In this document: piece after piece, positions 1 through 8,324 of the stretch
Numbering within the stretch: position 1 is the first letter of the stretch
Layout of the letters: each line of letters starts with the position of its first letter
NCBI GenBank assembly: GCA_910579745.1
Contig: CAJTVH010000024.1
Span: forward strand, 1-39,011
Direction: 5' to 3'
Length of the DNA: 39,011 bases
DNA from: an uncultured Clostridia bacterium
GTDB taxonomy: Bacteria; Bacillota; Clostridia; Lachnospirales; CAG-274
Position numbers and translations under genes: made by a program
Notes under the pieces: generated by a model
Databases searched by the model: none
Told to the model about the DNA's origin: nothing
The model's input: only the letters and a program-made list of their open reading frames with translations

Positions 1-74
1 TAAACAGAAAAGCCTTTCTGTTTCGTTTTATTTTTTATAATTTTTCGTGCGTATTTTTGTTTTCAGATACTCTC
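1..74. repeat. Right part of a family A miniature inverted-repeat element, cut by the window edge
   Basis: Bases 1-76 match 6073-6148 almost base for base, including the small hairpin around AGAAAAGCCTTTCT. The right terminal repeat is GTTTTCAGATACTCTC at 59-74, followed by TA. In the complete copy at 5986-6146 the same end pairs with an inverted left end. No coding capacity is seen. The left half lies outside the window. Confidence 0.75.
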
Positions 75-183
75 TAATTGTTAAATCTATTTGTATCCGT
101 AAAAAATTTGTATTGCTAAATTGATAAATAAAACAATAAATAAATTTTTATTTTTTAAAATATGCTTTAAAGAGGTCGATTAT

Positions 184-1521
184 ATGAAACTTATAAAAGA
201 TAAGGTCTTTTTTAAATTAGCGGCTGGACTCGCAATCCCTATAATTTTACAAGACATTTTAAATTCCTCTGTAAATATGGTAGATACTTTTATGATAGGT
301 AAACTCGGAGAAAATGAGGTTGCCGCCGTTGGACTCGCGAATCAGCTTTTTTTTATCTATCAGCTTATTATATTTGGAATAACAAGCGGCTCCGCAATAT
401 TTATAGGTCAATACTGGGGAAAAAGAGATGTAAAAAGTATTCATAAAGTAATGGGTATAAGTATATGCCTTAGTCTTTTTTTCTCGTTTATATTCAGCGC
501 TACGGCATTTCTTATACCCGAAAAAATAATGAGCTTATATTCTAAAGATCCTAATGTAGTAAAACTTGGTTGCGATTATTTAAACATCGTAATAATAAGT
601 TATTTTTTCAGTCCGCTGATACTTTCGCTAAACTCAGCGCTAAGAGCCACTGAATTAACTAAGCTGCCTATGTGCACAACTTTTATTTCACTTTTTACAA
701 ATATAATATTTAACTATTTATTTATATTCCAATTAGGGCTTGGCGTAAAAGGAGCTGCGGCAGCGACCGTTCTCGCTCGTTTTATTGAGATTTCTTTCCA
801 AATATTTTTTATATATAAATTAAAAACTCCTATAGCCGCTAAACCCTCAATGTATTTAAAAGCTGATAAAGAATTTCTTAAAAGCTTTTTTAAAGTAACA
901 GTTCCTGTAATATTAAATGAATTTATGTGGGCACTTGGAACATCAATTTACAATATGGCGTATAAATACAGCGGAACAGAAGCACAAGCGGCTATACAAA
1001 TCGCTTCCACAATTCAGAATTTGTTTATAGTTATGGGAACAGGTATGGGGTTCGCGTGTAATATAATGCTCTCAAACGCTCTTGGAGCAGGTGACATAAA
1101 AAAAGCTATTTCATATTCAAGAAAATGTATAAAAATATCTATAATGTTAAGTTGTTTTATGGGATTAATTTTACTATTATCATCTGATTTTATACTTACA
1201 TTTTTTGATGTATCAGAAACAGTTAAAAATTATACTTATTATCTTTTTATCGTTACAGCGGTCGGACTAATAGTAAAAACATATAATTATACTACTATTG
1301 TGGGAATTTTAAGAAGTGGCGGCGATACAAAATTTTGCCTTATATTAGACTCGGCAACTGTATGGTTTATAGGTATACCTTTCGCCTTTTTAGGTTCAGC
1401 GATACTTAGTCTTCCCATATATATAACTTTCGCGCTTGTATATATGGAAGAAGTTGTAAAATTCTTTATATCAACAAAAAGAGTATTAAGCAATAAGTGG
1501 GCAAAAACATTAATAAATTAA
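184..1521 (+). CDS. MATE family multidrug efflux transporter
   Basis: Predicted membrane antiporter that exports cationic drugs or metabolites in exchange for Na+ or H+. The N-terminus has the family pattern: a proline in the first helix (AIPIILQ), then VDTFMIGKLG and AAVGLANQ. About twelve hydrophobic helices follow over 445 residues, the usual MATE length, with the second-half repeat around VPVILNEFMWALG. The reading frame stays open from a TTG at 121. I place the start at ATG 184 because AGAGG at 171-175 lies 8 nt before it and because the residues before it are not MATE-like. The gene appears monocistronic, just downstream of a repeat copy. The substrate cannot be told from sequence. Confidence 0.88.
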   Translation: MKLIKDKVFFKLAAGLAIPIILQDILNSSVNMVDTFMIGKLGENEVAAVGLANQLFFIYQLIIFGITSGSAIFIGQYWGKRDVKSIHKVMGISICLSLFFSFIFSATAFLIPEKIMSLYSKDPNVVKLGCDYLNIVIISYFFSPLILSLNSALRATELTKLPMCTTFISLFTNIIFNYLFIFQLGLGVKGAAAATVLARFIEISFQIFFIYKLKTPIAAKPSMYLKADKEFLKSFFKVTVPVILNEFMWALGTSIYNMAYKYSGTEAQAAIQIASTIQNLFIVMGTGMGFACNIMLSNALGAGDIKKAISYSRKCIKISIMLSCFMGLILLLSSDFILTFFDVSETVKNYTYYLFIVTAVGLIVKTYNYTTIVGILRSGGDTKFCLILDSATVWFIGIPFAFLGSAILSLPIYITFALVYMEEVVKFFISTKRVLSNKWAKTLIN

Positions 1522-1676
1522 TATCAAGTAAAAGACAATTTTTATAGTAAATAAATTTAAAAATAAAACGGGTTAAATTTATAAATCAAACAAAACCAAT
1601 TTTTTTGACTATATAAAAAACAAAGCTTAAAAAACATAAATAACCGTTTACTATTATTTTTTACAGTGAGGCTTTT

Positions 1677-2210
1677 ATGAAAACTAAATTAATTTTAAAT
1701 ACAAAAAGACTTATATTAAGACCTTTTGATATAAAAGATTACTCTGATTTCCAAGAGTATATTACTGACAATAAAGTCAACAAACATCTTGGAATATCAA
1801 CGCCTATAAATCCAGAAGTTATAAAACTGCTTTTTAACTCAAATATAAATAATCCTCTCTGTTGGGCAATGGAACTGAAAAGTTCAGGAAAAGTAATAGG
1901 AGATTTTCATCTTGACAATATAGTGGAAAATTACCTCGCTCATATAGGATTTGCTATAAATTCTTTATATCATAAACAAGGCTATGGGAGCGAGGCTGCC
2001 GCTGAAATTGTTAAATTCGGTATTACTAAACTTAATTTGGGAAAAATAAGAGCAATATCTTTAATTCAAAACATAGCCTCAATAAAACTTCTTGAGAAAT
2101 TAGATTTTGAGAAAGAAGCGCTTATATACGATTATGACTTCGGTGGAACTTTGGGAGATGTATTTTATTTTTCTATAAACCATGATAAGTATAATATAAA
2201 TAATTTATGA
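1677..2210 (+). CDS. GNAT family N-acetyltransferase (RimJ/RimL-like)
   Basis: Cytoplasmic acetyl-CoA-dependent N-acetyltransferase of 177 residues. The opening LNTKRLILRPFDIKDYSDF is the typical first strand and helix of the RimJ/RimL-type subgroup (Acetyltransf_3). The acetyl-CoA pyrophosphate loop appears as QGYGSEAA near residues 101-108, followed by a helix and a C-terminal NIASIKLLEKLDFEKEA segment, which is motif B of the family. GTGAGG at 1666-1671 precedes ATG 1677. The acceptor may be a protein N-terminus, an antibiotic or a small amine; this group also includes MATE-neighbouring detoxification enzymes, but the context here does not decide it. Confidence 0.85.
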   Translation: MKTKLILNTKRLILRPFDIKDYSDFQEYITDNKVNKHLGISTPINPEVIKLLFNSNINNPLCWAMELKSSGKVIGDFHLDNIVENYLAHIGFAINSLYHKQGYGSEAAAEIVKFGITKLNLGKIRAISLIQNIASIKLLEKLDFEKEALIYDYDFGGTLGDVFYFSINHDKYNINNL

Positions 2211-2342
2211 AATATTTATTAAGACATAGTAAAATTCAATCTTTAGTCCCATAAATTTTCAACTTAGACTATAAAAGATTAATTAATCAGAGTTTCCTTA
2301 AATATAATAAAAGTATAAATAAATTATAAGAAGGCGAAAATT

Positions 2343-3503
2343 TTGAAAATTGACAAAAAATTTTTAACCGGCGTTTTAGTGGGAATAATAATAGTCCTGT
2401 CGACAAATTTAATTGTGAGAACATTTACAGATGATAACGGGCAAAGAAAACTCGCTGAAATTCAAAGAGTTATTGATGAAAACTTTTCAGGCGAGATTGA
2501 TAAAGAAAAACTTAAAGATTATATGTATATAGGCTATGTAAGTGGCCTTGAGGACAGATATTCTTATTATATGAATAAAGAGACCTTTGAGGAATTTATA
2601 AAACAATCTGAAGGCTCTTATGTTGGAATAGGAGTTTCCACAAAAATAGATAAAAAAGACAACAAAATAAAAATAGTGTCTATATTTGAAGGTAGTAACG
2701 CTTCTTCAGCCGGTATACAAATCGGTGACAAAATAATAAAAGTGTCAGGAACTCCCGTAGATCAAAGCAATTATACGGAAGCTGTAAGTGCGATTCGAGG
2801 CGGTGAAGATACAAAAGTAAAACTAACAATTCTAAGAGAAAATGAAAATAAAATTTTTGAAACGGAAGTTATACGTAAAAATATAGATATTCCCACTGTA
2901 AATGGAAAACTTTTAGAAAATGAAATAGGATATATAAAAATAAATGAATTTGACAGGGTTACATATAATCAATATACAACCACATTTAATAATTTGAAAG
3001 AACAAGGTATGAAAAGACTTATAATTGATTTAAGAAATAACCCTGGCGGACTTTTAGATACTGTTGTAAAAATAACAGATTCCCTTGTTCCCAAAGGCAC
3101 AATAACTTATGTTGAAGATAAACACGGAAATAAAAGTTATGAATACTCCGATGAAAACTGTATAAACATGCCTCTCGTAATACTTGTAAACGGTAACAGC
3201 GCAAGCGCGTCAGAAGTATTGTCTGGCGCTGTAAAAGATTTTGGGGTAGGAAAACTTGTAGGCGAAAAAACTTTTGGAAAAGGCGTGGTACAAAATATTT
3301 TTAAATTAAGCGACGGAAGCGGTATAAAAGTTACAATAGCGAAATATTATACGCCAAACGGAATTTGTATACATGGAGAGGGAATACAGCCGGATTATGA
3401 GGTAAAAAGCAATAATTATAACGATGATTTTTTTGAACTTCCTACTATAGAAACAGATAACCAATTACAAAAAGCGGTGGAAGTTGTAAAAACAATAAAC
3501 TAA
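2343..3503 (+). CDS. S41 family C-terminal processing peptidase (CtpA/CtpB type)
   Basis: Membrane-anchored serine protease facing outside. Residues 7-26 form a single N-terminal membrane anchor. A PDZ domain spans about 93-170 (GIGVSTKI to LTILREN, with AGIQIGDKI). The S41 catalytic domain follows. By alignment to the Prc/CtpB pattern SASASE and TFGKGVVQ, the Ser-Lys-Gln triad is Ser288, Lys313 and Gln317, with the normal 25-residue Ser-Lys spacing. The start is TTG 2343, preceded by AAGAAGGCG at 2329-2337. A TATAAT-like -10 lies near 2302. Family members degrade or process secreted and envelope proteins, including sporulation signals in Bacillus. There is no C-terminal peptidoglycan-binding domain at 386 residues. 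The gene ends before a strong bidirectional terminator. Confidence 0.92.
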   Translation: MKIDKKFLTGVLVGIIIVLSTNLIVRTFTDDNGQRKLAEIQRVIDENFSGEIDKEKLKDYMYIGYVSGLEDRYSYYMNKETFEEFIKQSEGSYVGIGVSTKIDKKDNKIKIVSIFEGSNASSAGIQIGDKIIKVSGTPVDQSNYTEAVSAIRGGEDTKVKLTILRENENKIFETEVIRKNIDIPTVNGKLLENEIGYIKINEFDRVTYNQYTTTFNNLKEQGMKRLIIDLRNNPGGLLDTVVKITDSLVPKGTITYVEDKHGNKSYEYSDENCINMPLVILVNGNSASASEVLSGAVKDFGVGKLVGEKTFGKGVVQNIFKLSDGSGIKVTIAKYYTPNGICIHGEGIQPDYEVKSNNYNDDFFELPTIETDNQLQKAVEVVKTIN

Positions 3504-3701
3504 TACTAATATCCCTTTAAACTTGATAAAACAACATAAAATCCAAAACAAAAAAATATTTTACGCGCGTTTACGCCGAATGGTTGTCACTTTTGTTTCA
3601 CAATAGCCGACTTAAAATTAGTATAAAATATACCTGAAAATTCTACACGAACTATTAAAATTGTATAAATCTTTAAGTTTATAAACATTTTATGTAACTA
3701 A

Positions 3702-3756
3702 AAAGATTAAAAAATTACCTTTGCTCTATTTGAGCAAAGGTAATTTTTTAATCTTT
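3702..3756. terminator. Perfect 25-bp hairpin, bidirectional terminator
   Basis: The left arm at 3702-3726 and right arm at 3732-3756 are exact reverse complements around a 5-nt loop, with A/T runs on both sides. It sits between the rightward S41 protease and the leftward small membrane protein, so it can end transcription from both sides. The rest of 3504-3701 is AT-rich with no gene visible. Confidence 0.85.
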
Positions 3757-3803
3757 ATATATCTGTAAAACTAATCTAAGTAATTTACAATAAAAACTAT
3801 ATT

Positions 3804-4055
3804 CTATTCACCTGTCTTCTCTACAAAGTAACCTATTCCGTAGAATACAGCAAAAGCTGGAATAACATATACAAAAACACGGAACATAGGTAATATAGTA
3901 GTCTCAATTACAACAGATAAAGAATTCCAAGATGGCATAGTTCCAACCAAACTCTCCTCGCCAAAACTTCCGCCATAGTTAACAGAATAGTATAAAATTG
4001 TTAATAATCCCACAACTAACCAAAGTATACCAATAAATTTACATAATTTTGCCAT
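3804..4055 (-). CDS. Small two-helix membrane protein, unknown function
   Basis: I do not recognise this 83-residue protein. It has an N-terminal hydrophobic helix (FIGILWLVVGLLTILYYSV) and a second one near the C-terminus (FRVFVYVIPAFAVFYGIGYF), joined by a polar loop with GGSFGEES. It shares WLVVGxL in the first helix and overall layout with the next small gene at 4148-4372, so the two look like diverged paralogs. I start it at ATG 4055, with AAGGAG 9 nt upstream; the in-frame TTG at 4064 would touch that ribosome binding site. The two genes are in the same orientation 92 bp apart and may be co-transcribed. Confidence 0.65.
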   Translation of the reverse strand: MAKLCKFIGILWLVVGLLTILYYSVNYGGSFGEESLVGTMPSWNSLSVVIETTILPMFRVFVYVIPAFAVFYGIGYFVEKTGE

Positions 4056-4147
4056 ATACAACAACTCCTTACTTATAAATATATTTAATTTATAAAAACA
4101 TCATCTGTCAAATTACTGTTTTCCAAAAAACATCGTATCCACAGCAA

Positions 4148-4372
4148 TTATTTTTTAGCGGCAAGAGCTTTTTTTCTCATTTTCTCAGAAATATTTTCCC
4201 AAAGTTTCGCGCAACAATTAAATAATACAAACGGAGCGACTGTACACAGCAAAATCGCTATAGCGGTTAAAAATGAACCAAAGCCACCATTATGAGTCCC
4301 CAAAACATTAACGAAACTCAAAATACCAACAACAAGCCACATGGCACCCCAAAATTTTAAAAAGCTTTCCAT
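4148..4372 (-). CDS. Small two-helix membrane protein, paralog of its neighbour
   Basis: An unrecognised 74-residue protein. Helix one contains FWGAMWLVVGILSFVNVL, and helix two contains AIAILLCTVAPFVLFNCCAKLW. It ends in a basic cytoplasmic tail (SEKMRKKALAAKK). The first helix and the following glycine-rich loop (HNGGFGSF versus NYGGSFGEE) match the 83-residue neighbour downstream. A GGAG box lies upstream of ATG 4372 at normal spacing. The basic tail and missing signal peptide suggest an integral membrane protein with both ends inside. No partner is evident. Confidence 0.65.
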   Translation of the reverse strand: MESFLKFWGAMWLVVGILSFVNVLGTHNGGFGSFLTAIAILLCTVAPFVLFNCCAKLWENISEKMRKKALAAKK

Positions 4373-5026
4373 TATTGAACATCTCCTTTTATAATTGTTA
4401 TATTTAAGAAATGCCGATAAATAATATTATAAGAACTTTAATAACAGAATAAAAAATCCTTATCTTTATTATTCACGCAAACACCAAAAGCGTAAAAATT
4501 TCTCAATAAAATATATTTTTTATTCTCGCCCTTATAATTAATATTTTATGTATAAATAGTCAAAAACCGTAAGCGAATTTATTTTTTAAATTCCTTATAA
4601 CGCACGTCAAACAGTTTAACAAATAACTTTTAACCGTAAAACAAATCATTGCCTAAAAATAATAAACTCAATTCGTATAGATTAAAATTATTTTAAATAC
4701 CCCATGTCAAACTGTATAAATAAAAATTTATTTAACCGACATTTCCATTATGTTACCTCTGTAGCAAAAAATTTTAAACAATATACAATCTCATATAAAT
4801 AATTTTATCATTTTTTTTATTTTTTGTCAAATAATTTTTCAAAAAAACACGTAATATTATTTACATTTCACAAAAAAAATCAAATAAAACCTATTTTTTT
4901 TAACTTTTATATAATCTTCATAACTATAATCATTATAACGCGTTTAAAAACTCCGCGATAATTATTAAAATTATACAAATAATAACTTTAATAAAAGTAT
5001 ATACGCCCTTTTAATTTTAAAAAATA
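4373..5026. other. AT-rich gene-free stretch
   Basis: 654 bases with no reading frame of convincing composition on either strand. I saw no tRNA, riboswitch-like domain or strong terminator hairpin. The sequence is dominated by A/T runs. It must hold the promoter of the leftward small membrane protein gene, but I cannot fix its position. Confidence 0.5.
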
Positions 5027-5599
5027 TTATTTATTTCTATTCTTTTTTACAGAATGTCCAAATTTACCCAAATACTTTCCAAGTCCGTAATACTCTCCGT
5101 GAGAATAACACAGAGGTCTGCTTTTCTCAAAATTAAATCTTCCCGTATTATCCATATATTTCTCATCCGCCAAAACAGCCACTATCTTAGCGATAAACAT
5201 ATCATGACTTCCGAATTTAATAATATCTTTAACCTCACATTCAATATTAATAGGACTTTCTTTTATTACAGGACATTTTACAGCACTTGCCCTCTCCGGG
5301 GTCAGCCTCATCTCCTGAAATTTATTAAAGTCCCTGCCTGAACGAACTCCGCAAAAATCAGTAGCGAAAGCAAGTTCCTCTGTTGTAATGTTTATAACAA
5401 ATTCACTGGAATTTTTTATTATATCATAGGAATACCGCTCTGGTCTCACAGAAATATAAGTCATAGCTGGATCGCTGTTTACAATGCCTGTCCAAGCGAT
5501 AGTAATAATATTGCTTTCCCCGTCAAAATCACCGCAGGATACCATAACCGCCGGAACAGGATAAAGCATTGTTCCCGGTTTCCATACTTGTTTACCCAT
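5027..5599 (-). CDS. Flavin reductase family protein (FMN-binding split barrel)
   Basis: A 190-residue cytoplasmic flavoprotein of the flavin reductase-like split-barrel family. It begins with KPGTMLYPVPAVMVSCGD, continues with NIITIAWTG and YISVRPERYSYD, and has the NITTEELAFATDFCGVRSGRDFNKF block that typifies the clostridial members. Such proteins bind FMN and use NAD(P)H to reduce flavin or small substrates. The start ATG 5599 follows AAAGGAG. The C-terminus is basic (SVKKNRNK). The gene stands alone with gene-poor DNA on both sides. The substrate is unknown. Confidence 0.85.
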   Translation of the reverse strand: MGKQVWKPGTMLYPVPAVMVSCGDFDGESNIITIAWTGIVNSDPAMTYISVRPERYSYDIIKNSSEFVINITTEELAFATDFCGVRSGRDFNKFQEMRLTPERASAVKCPVIKESPINIECEVKDIIKFGSHDMFIAKIVAVLADEKYMDNTGRFNFEKSRPLCYSHGEYYGLGKYLGKFGHSVKKNRNK

Positions 5600-5755
5600 A
5601 AAAACTCCTTTCAGATTTTAAAAACTCAGACAAAAGAAACCATACTTTAAATAACTCTTAAATTTTAAATTCAAAATTACTAAAAATACATAAATTTTAA
5701 ACTATAAAATATATCTTGAATTTAAATAAAAATAAAATCTTCTAAAAAATTTATT

Positions 5756-5794
5756 AAAAAATAAACGAAAACAATTATATTTCGTTTATTTTTT
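5756..5794. repeat. 15-bp hairpin, possible decayed family A element
   Basis: The arm AAAAAATAAACGAAA at 5756-5770 is repeated inverted at 5780-5794. The same words (AAAAATAARCGAAAAC) recur inside the family A copies near 6047 and 27875, so this may be the core of a degraded copy. As a T-rich hairpin it could also act as a terminator, but no gene ends next to it. The rest of 5600-5985 shows nothing recognisable. Confidence 0.45.
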
Positions 5795-5985
5795 AATTCC
5801 TCATTTGTATTTAAATTTCTTAGCAATTCACAATCATAATTTAAAATCTATAATTAGTTATTAAAATCATATAAATACAAACTTCTCCAAATATAAAACC
5901 CTTTTTAACCATACCTTATCTAAAAACTCCATAATCATCACTAAAATCACATAAATAACAAACTCATTTACAGCAATTCAATTTA

Positions 5986-6146
5986 GGGCGTATCTGAAAA
6001 CTATCATAAGCTATCAGTTATATACGCGAAATATCTAAAAAATTATTAAAAAATAAGCGAAAACGGTTCAATTAAACAGAAAAGCCTTTCTGTTCCGTTT
6101 TATTTTTTATAATTTTTTGTACATATTTTAGTTTTCAGATACGCTC
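5986..6146. repeat. Complete family A miniature inverted-repeat element (161 bp)
   Basis: The left end GGGCGTATCTGAAAAC at 5986-6001 and right end GTTTTCAGATACGCTC at 6131-6146 are inverted copies with one mismatch, and TA flanks both ends (5984-5985 and 6147-6148). The interior is AT-rich with a small AACAGAAA/TTTCTGTT hairpin and no reading frame. The TA flanks fit IS630/Tc1-mariner-type or some IS5-type transposases; none is encoded in the window. 6147-6401 shows no further gene or signal. Confidence 0.85.
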
Positions 6147-6401
6147 TAAAATAAAAATAATTTTAGAAAAAATATTTTATAAAGGCAAATTACTAAATTT
6201 CAGCTAAAAACAATTTAACTCTCAGACACCCAAAATACAAAAAAAACATTGAGCGATTTGAAAAATTTTAATAAAATAATTATTTTCTCATCCTACATTG
6301 GAAGCACACTAAACATATCTTTTAATTTAAAATAATCAAAAAATTGTAAAAATAAACACGCCTCAAATTTCTTTCATTGTTTATATGCGCTATAATTAAT
6401 A

Positions 6402-7532
6402 TTATTTTACCTGATTATGATATAAAATCTCAATATAAGCAAGAATAAGAGGAGCTACTCCTTTGGCCTCATTTTGAACAACAGGCTCGGAAATATAATA
6501 CTCATAAGAGCCGTCTCGTTTACTTTCACCGCCTAAACCGGCTACCAGGCAAATACCGTCAAGTTGAAGCTCTCCCTCTTTCTCTGAGAGATATTTCTCA
6601 CAAATACCGTTAAAAGCCTTTTCGCCGTATTTAAAATAATCTTCTCCCAAAATACCCATCCTTACGCTTTTCATAATAGCGTAAGACATAATGGCGCTTC
6701 CGCTTGTCTCAAGATAATTTCCTTCCAAATTGCCTTTATCGACAACTTGATACCACATTCCACTATCATCTTGGAATTTAATAACTGAATCTATATATTC
6801 CTTGTATATAGAAGAAAGTTTTTCTTTTTGTTCTTTCATACTTTCTGGCATAATATCAATAGTATCAGTTAAGGCCATTGCATACCATCCTAACGCGCGA
6901 AGCCAGAAATTTTTAGAAAGCCCAGTTTCCTTATCAGCCCAGTACATTTGCTTTGACTCGTCATATCCATGATAATAAAGACCCGTCTTTTCATCACGCA
7001 TAGTATTATATACATTTATAAATTGATTATAGCTGTCCATACAATTCTTACAGTCATTATACTCAACTTCATATTGCATATAAAAAGGTTGCCCCATATA
7101 AAGCCCGTCAAGCCACACTTGGTTTGGATAAATTTTTTTATGCCAGAAATTGCCCGCTTTAATGCGAGGCTGATTTTTAACCTGCCTGTAAATTGTGTCA
7201 ATAGCCTTTCTATATTTATCCTTTTTCGTGATTTTATATAAATCAAATAAAGTTTTTCCCGCGTTTACATTATCTATATTATATTCTTCGGGATTATATG
7301 AATCAATGGAACCATCGTCACGAACAAAATAATCAATAAATTCATCCGCAAATTTAAGATATTTTTCATCTTTTTTTATTTGATAAAGTTCAAGAATGGC
7401 TTTTATCATACAGCCGTCAATATAATTCCATTTAGACGGCTTTCCGCTTCTTATCTTTTCAATATTCCAAACAGGAGCCTGGGGTGTGCTTTTTTCAAGA
7501 AGTTCGTCAATATATCTGTTTAAAATTTCCAT
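6402..7532 (-). CDS. Glycoside hydrolase family 105, unsaturated glucuronyl/rhamnogalacturonyl hydrolase
   Basis: A 376-residue cytoplasmic enzyme of the YteR/YesR type, which removes the 4,5-unsaturated uronic acid from oligosaccharides made by polysaccharide lyases. An (alpha/alpha)6 barrel is expected. The signature HKKIYPNQVWLDGLYMGQPF at 131-150 holds the catalytic Asp142, and Asp87 in NIDNVNAGKTLFDLY corresponds to the second conserved acid of YteR. The C-terminal GSAIMSYAIMKSVRMG and ICLVAGLGG segments are also family-typical. No signal peptide is present, so the substrate must be imported. GGAG precedes ATG 7532 at an unusually long spacing of about 15 nt. No transporter or lyase lies nearby, so the polysaccharide source is unknown. 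Confidence 0.92.
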   Translation of the reverse strand: MEILNRYIDELLEKSTPQAPVWNIEKIRSGKPSKWNYIDGCMIKAILELYQIKKDEKYLKFADEFIDYFVRDDGSIDSYNPEEYNIDNVNAGKTLFDLYKITKKDKYRKAIDTIYRQVKNQPRIKAGNFWHKKIYPNQVWLDGLYMGQPFYMQYEVEYNDCKNCMDSYNQFINVYNTMRDEKTGLYYHGYDESKQMYWADKETGLSKNFWLRALGWYAMALTDTIDIMPESMKEQKEKLSSIYKEYIDSVIKFQDDSGMWYQVVDKGNLEGNYLETSGSAIMSYAIMKSVRMGILGEDYFKYGEKAFNGICEKYLSEKEGELQLDGICLVAGLGGESKRDGSYEYYISEPVVQNEAKGVAPLILAYIEILYHNQVK

Positions 7533-7655
7533 GGTATAAAATAAATTCTCCTTTTATAAAATATTTTCTTAAACGTAAGAATAGTCCGTTTTCCCGTAAA
7601 ATAACCCTACATTTATATAATATCATATTTTTCCTTTTTATACAATATGTAAAAA

Positions 7656-8063
7656 TTATTTTTTCGCTTCCTCAAGAGCTCGGTCAACGGCTTTAAGTAA
7701 AATCCCTCCTGTTGTCGATTTATCGTTTGAAAGAATAATGTTTGTTGATTGGCTCTCAATTATTTCAGCCGATATCTCATTAATAGATTGCTGAAACAAA
7801 GGATAAAAAACCGCTTGAGTTTCTCCCATATTTAAAAGCTCAATATCAGTAATCTCATCTTCTGAAACCGTAACCTGAACAGAAACCGGATTATTATGTA
7901 AGATAATTTCCGAAGAGTAAATTCCCGGATTATAACGAGCTTCTTCTCCGCTTTCATGAATACAAAAATATAAAATACCTCCGATTATAGCGAATCCTAT
8001 TACGGTTAATACAAACTTTTTTAAAACCTCTCTAAGTTTTATAACGACAAATTTACTTCCCAT
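7656..8063 (-). CDS. Membrane-anchored FMN_bind-type protein lacking the flavin acceptor
   Basis: A 135-residue protein with one N-terminal helix (FVLTVIGFAIIGGILYF) and an exposed C-terminal domain like FMN_bind: NPGIYSSEI, VQVTVSEDEITDIELL, GETQ, then QSTNIILSNDKSTTGGILLKA. In flavinylated members the last block reads D-x-x-S-G-A-T. Here the aligned residues are I-I-L-S-N-D-K, so both the Asp and the Thr or Ser acceptor are absent, and covalent FMN attachment by ApbE looks unlikely. CGGAGG precedes ATG 8063. The gene is probably transcribed alone, upstream of the GH105 gene in the same direction. Its role is unknown; it may be structural or bind another ligand. Confidence 0.65.
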   Translation of the reverse strand: MGSKFVVIKLREVLKKFVLTVIGFAIIGGILYFCIHESGEEARYNPGIYSSEIILHNNPVSVQVTVSEDEITDIELLNMGETQAVFYPLFQQSINEISAEIIESQSTNIILSNDKSTTGGILLKAVDRALEEAKK

Positions 8064-8158
8064 AAAATAACCTCCGAAAAAAAATAATATTATTTAATAT
8101 ATAAGTATTATCATTTTACAAAAAATATGATAAAATAATATAAATGAAACTTTGATTA

Positions 8159-8290
8159 TAACATATCTGAAAACTATATGAGAATAAAAAATTATTTTGC
8201 TTGAAACTTTCTATAACTCTCATTTAATCCTCTCAGCGTTCCATATATTTGGCTGTCAATTTATTCACAAAACATAGTTTTCATATATTC
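8159..8290. repeat. Degenerate family A element upstream of addB
   Basis: The left end TAACATATCTGAAAAC (8159-8174) and right end GTTTTCATATATTC (8277-8290) are decayed versions of the family A ends in inverted orientation, about 130 bp apart. The copy fills most of the gap between two divergent genes, so the addB promoter lies within or right beside it. Confidence 0.55.
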
Positions 8291-8324
8291 TAATTTTTAT
8301 ATTCTGTTATAGGTTGGTGAAAAA

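Noticed and set aside
121..183. In-frame N-terminal extension of the MATE gene from TTG 121
   Set aside because: There is no ribosome binding site before 121, while AGAGG sits at the right distance before ATG 184. The extra residues are A/T-driven and not MATE-like.
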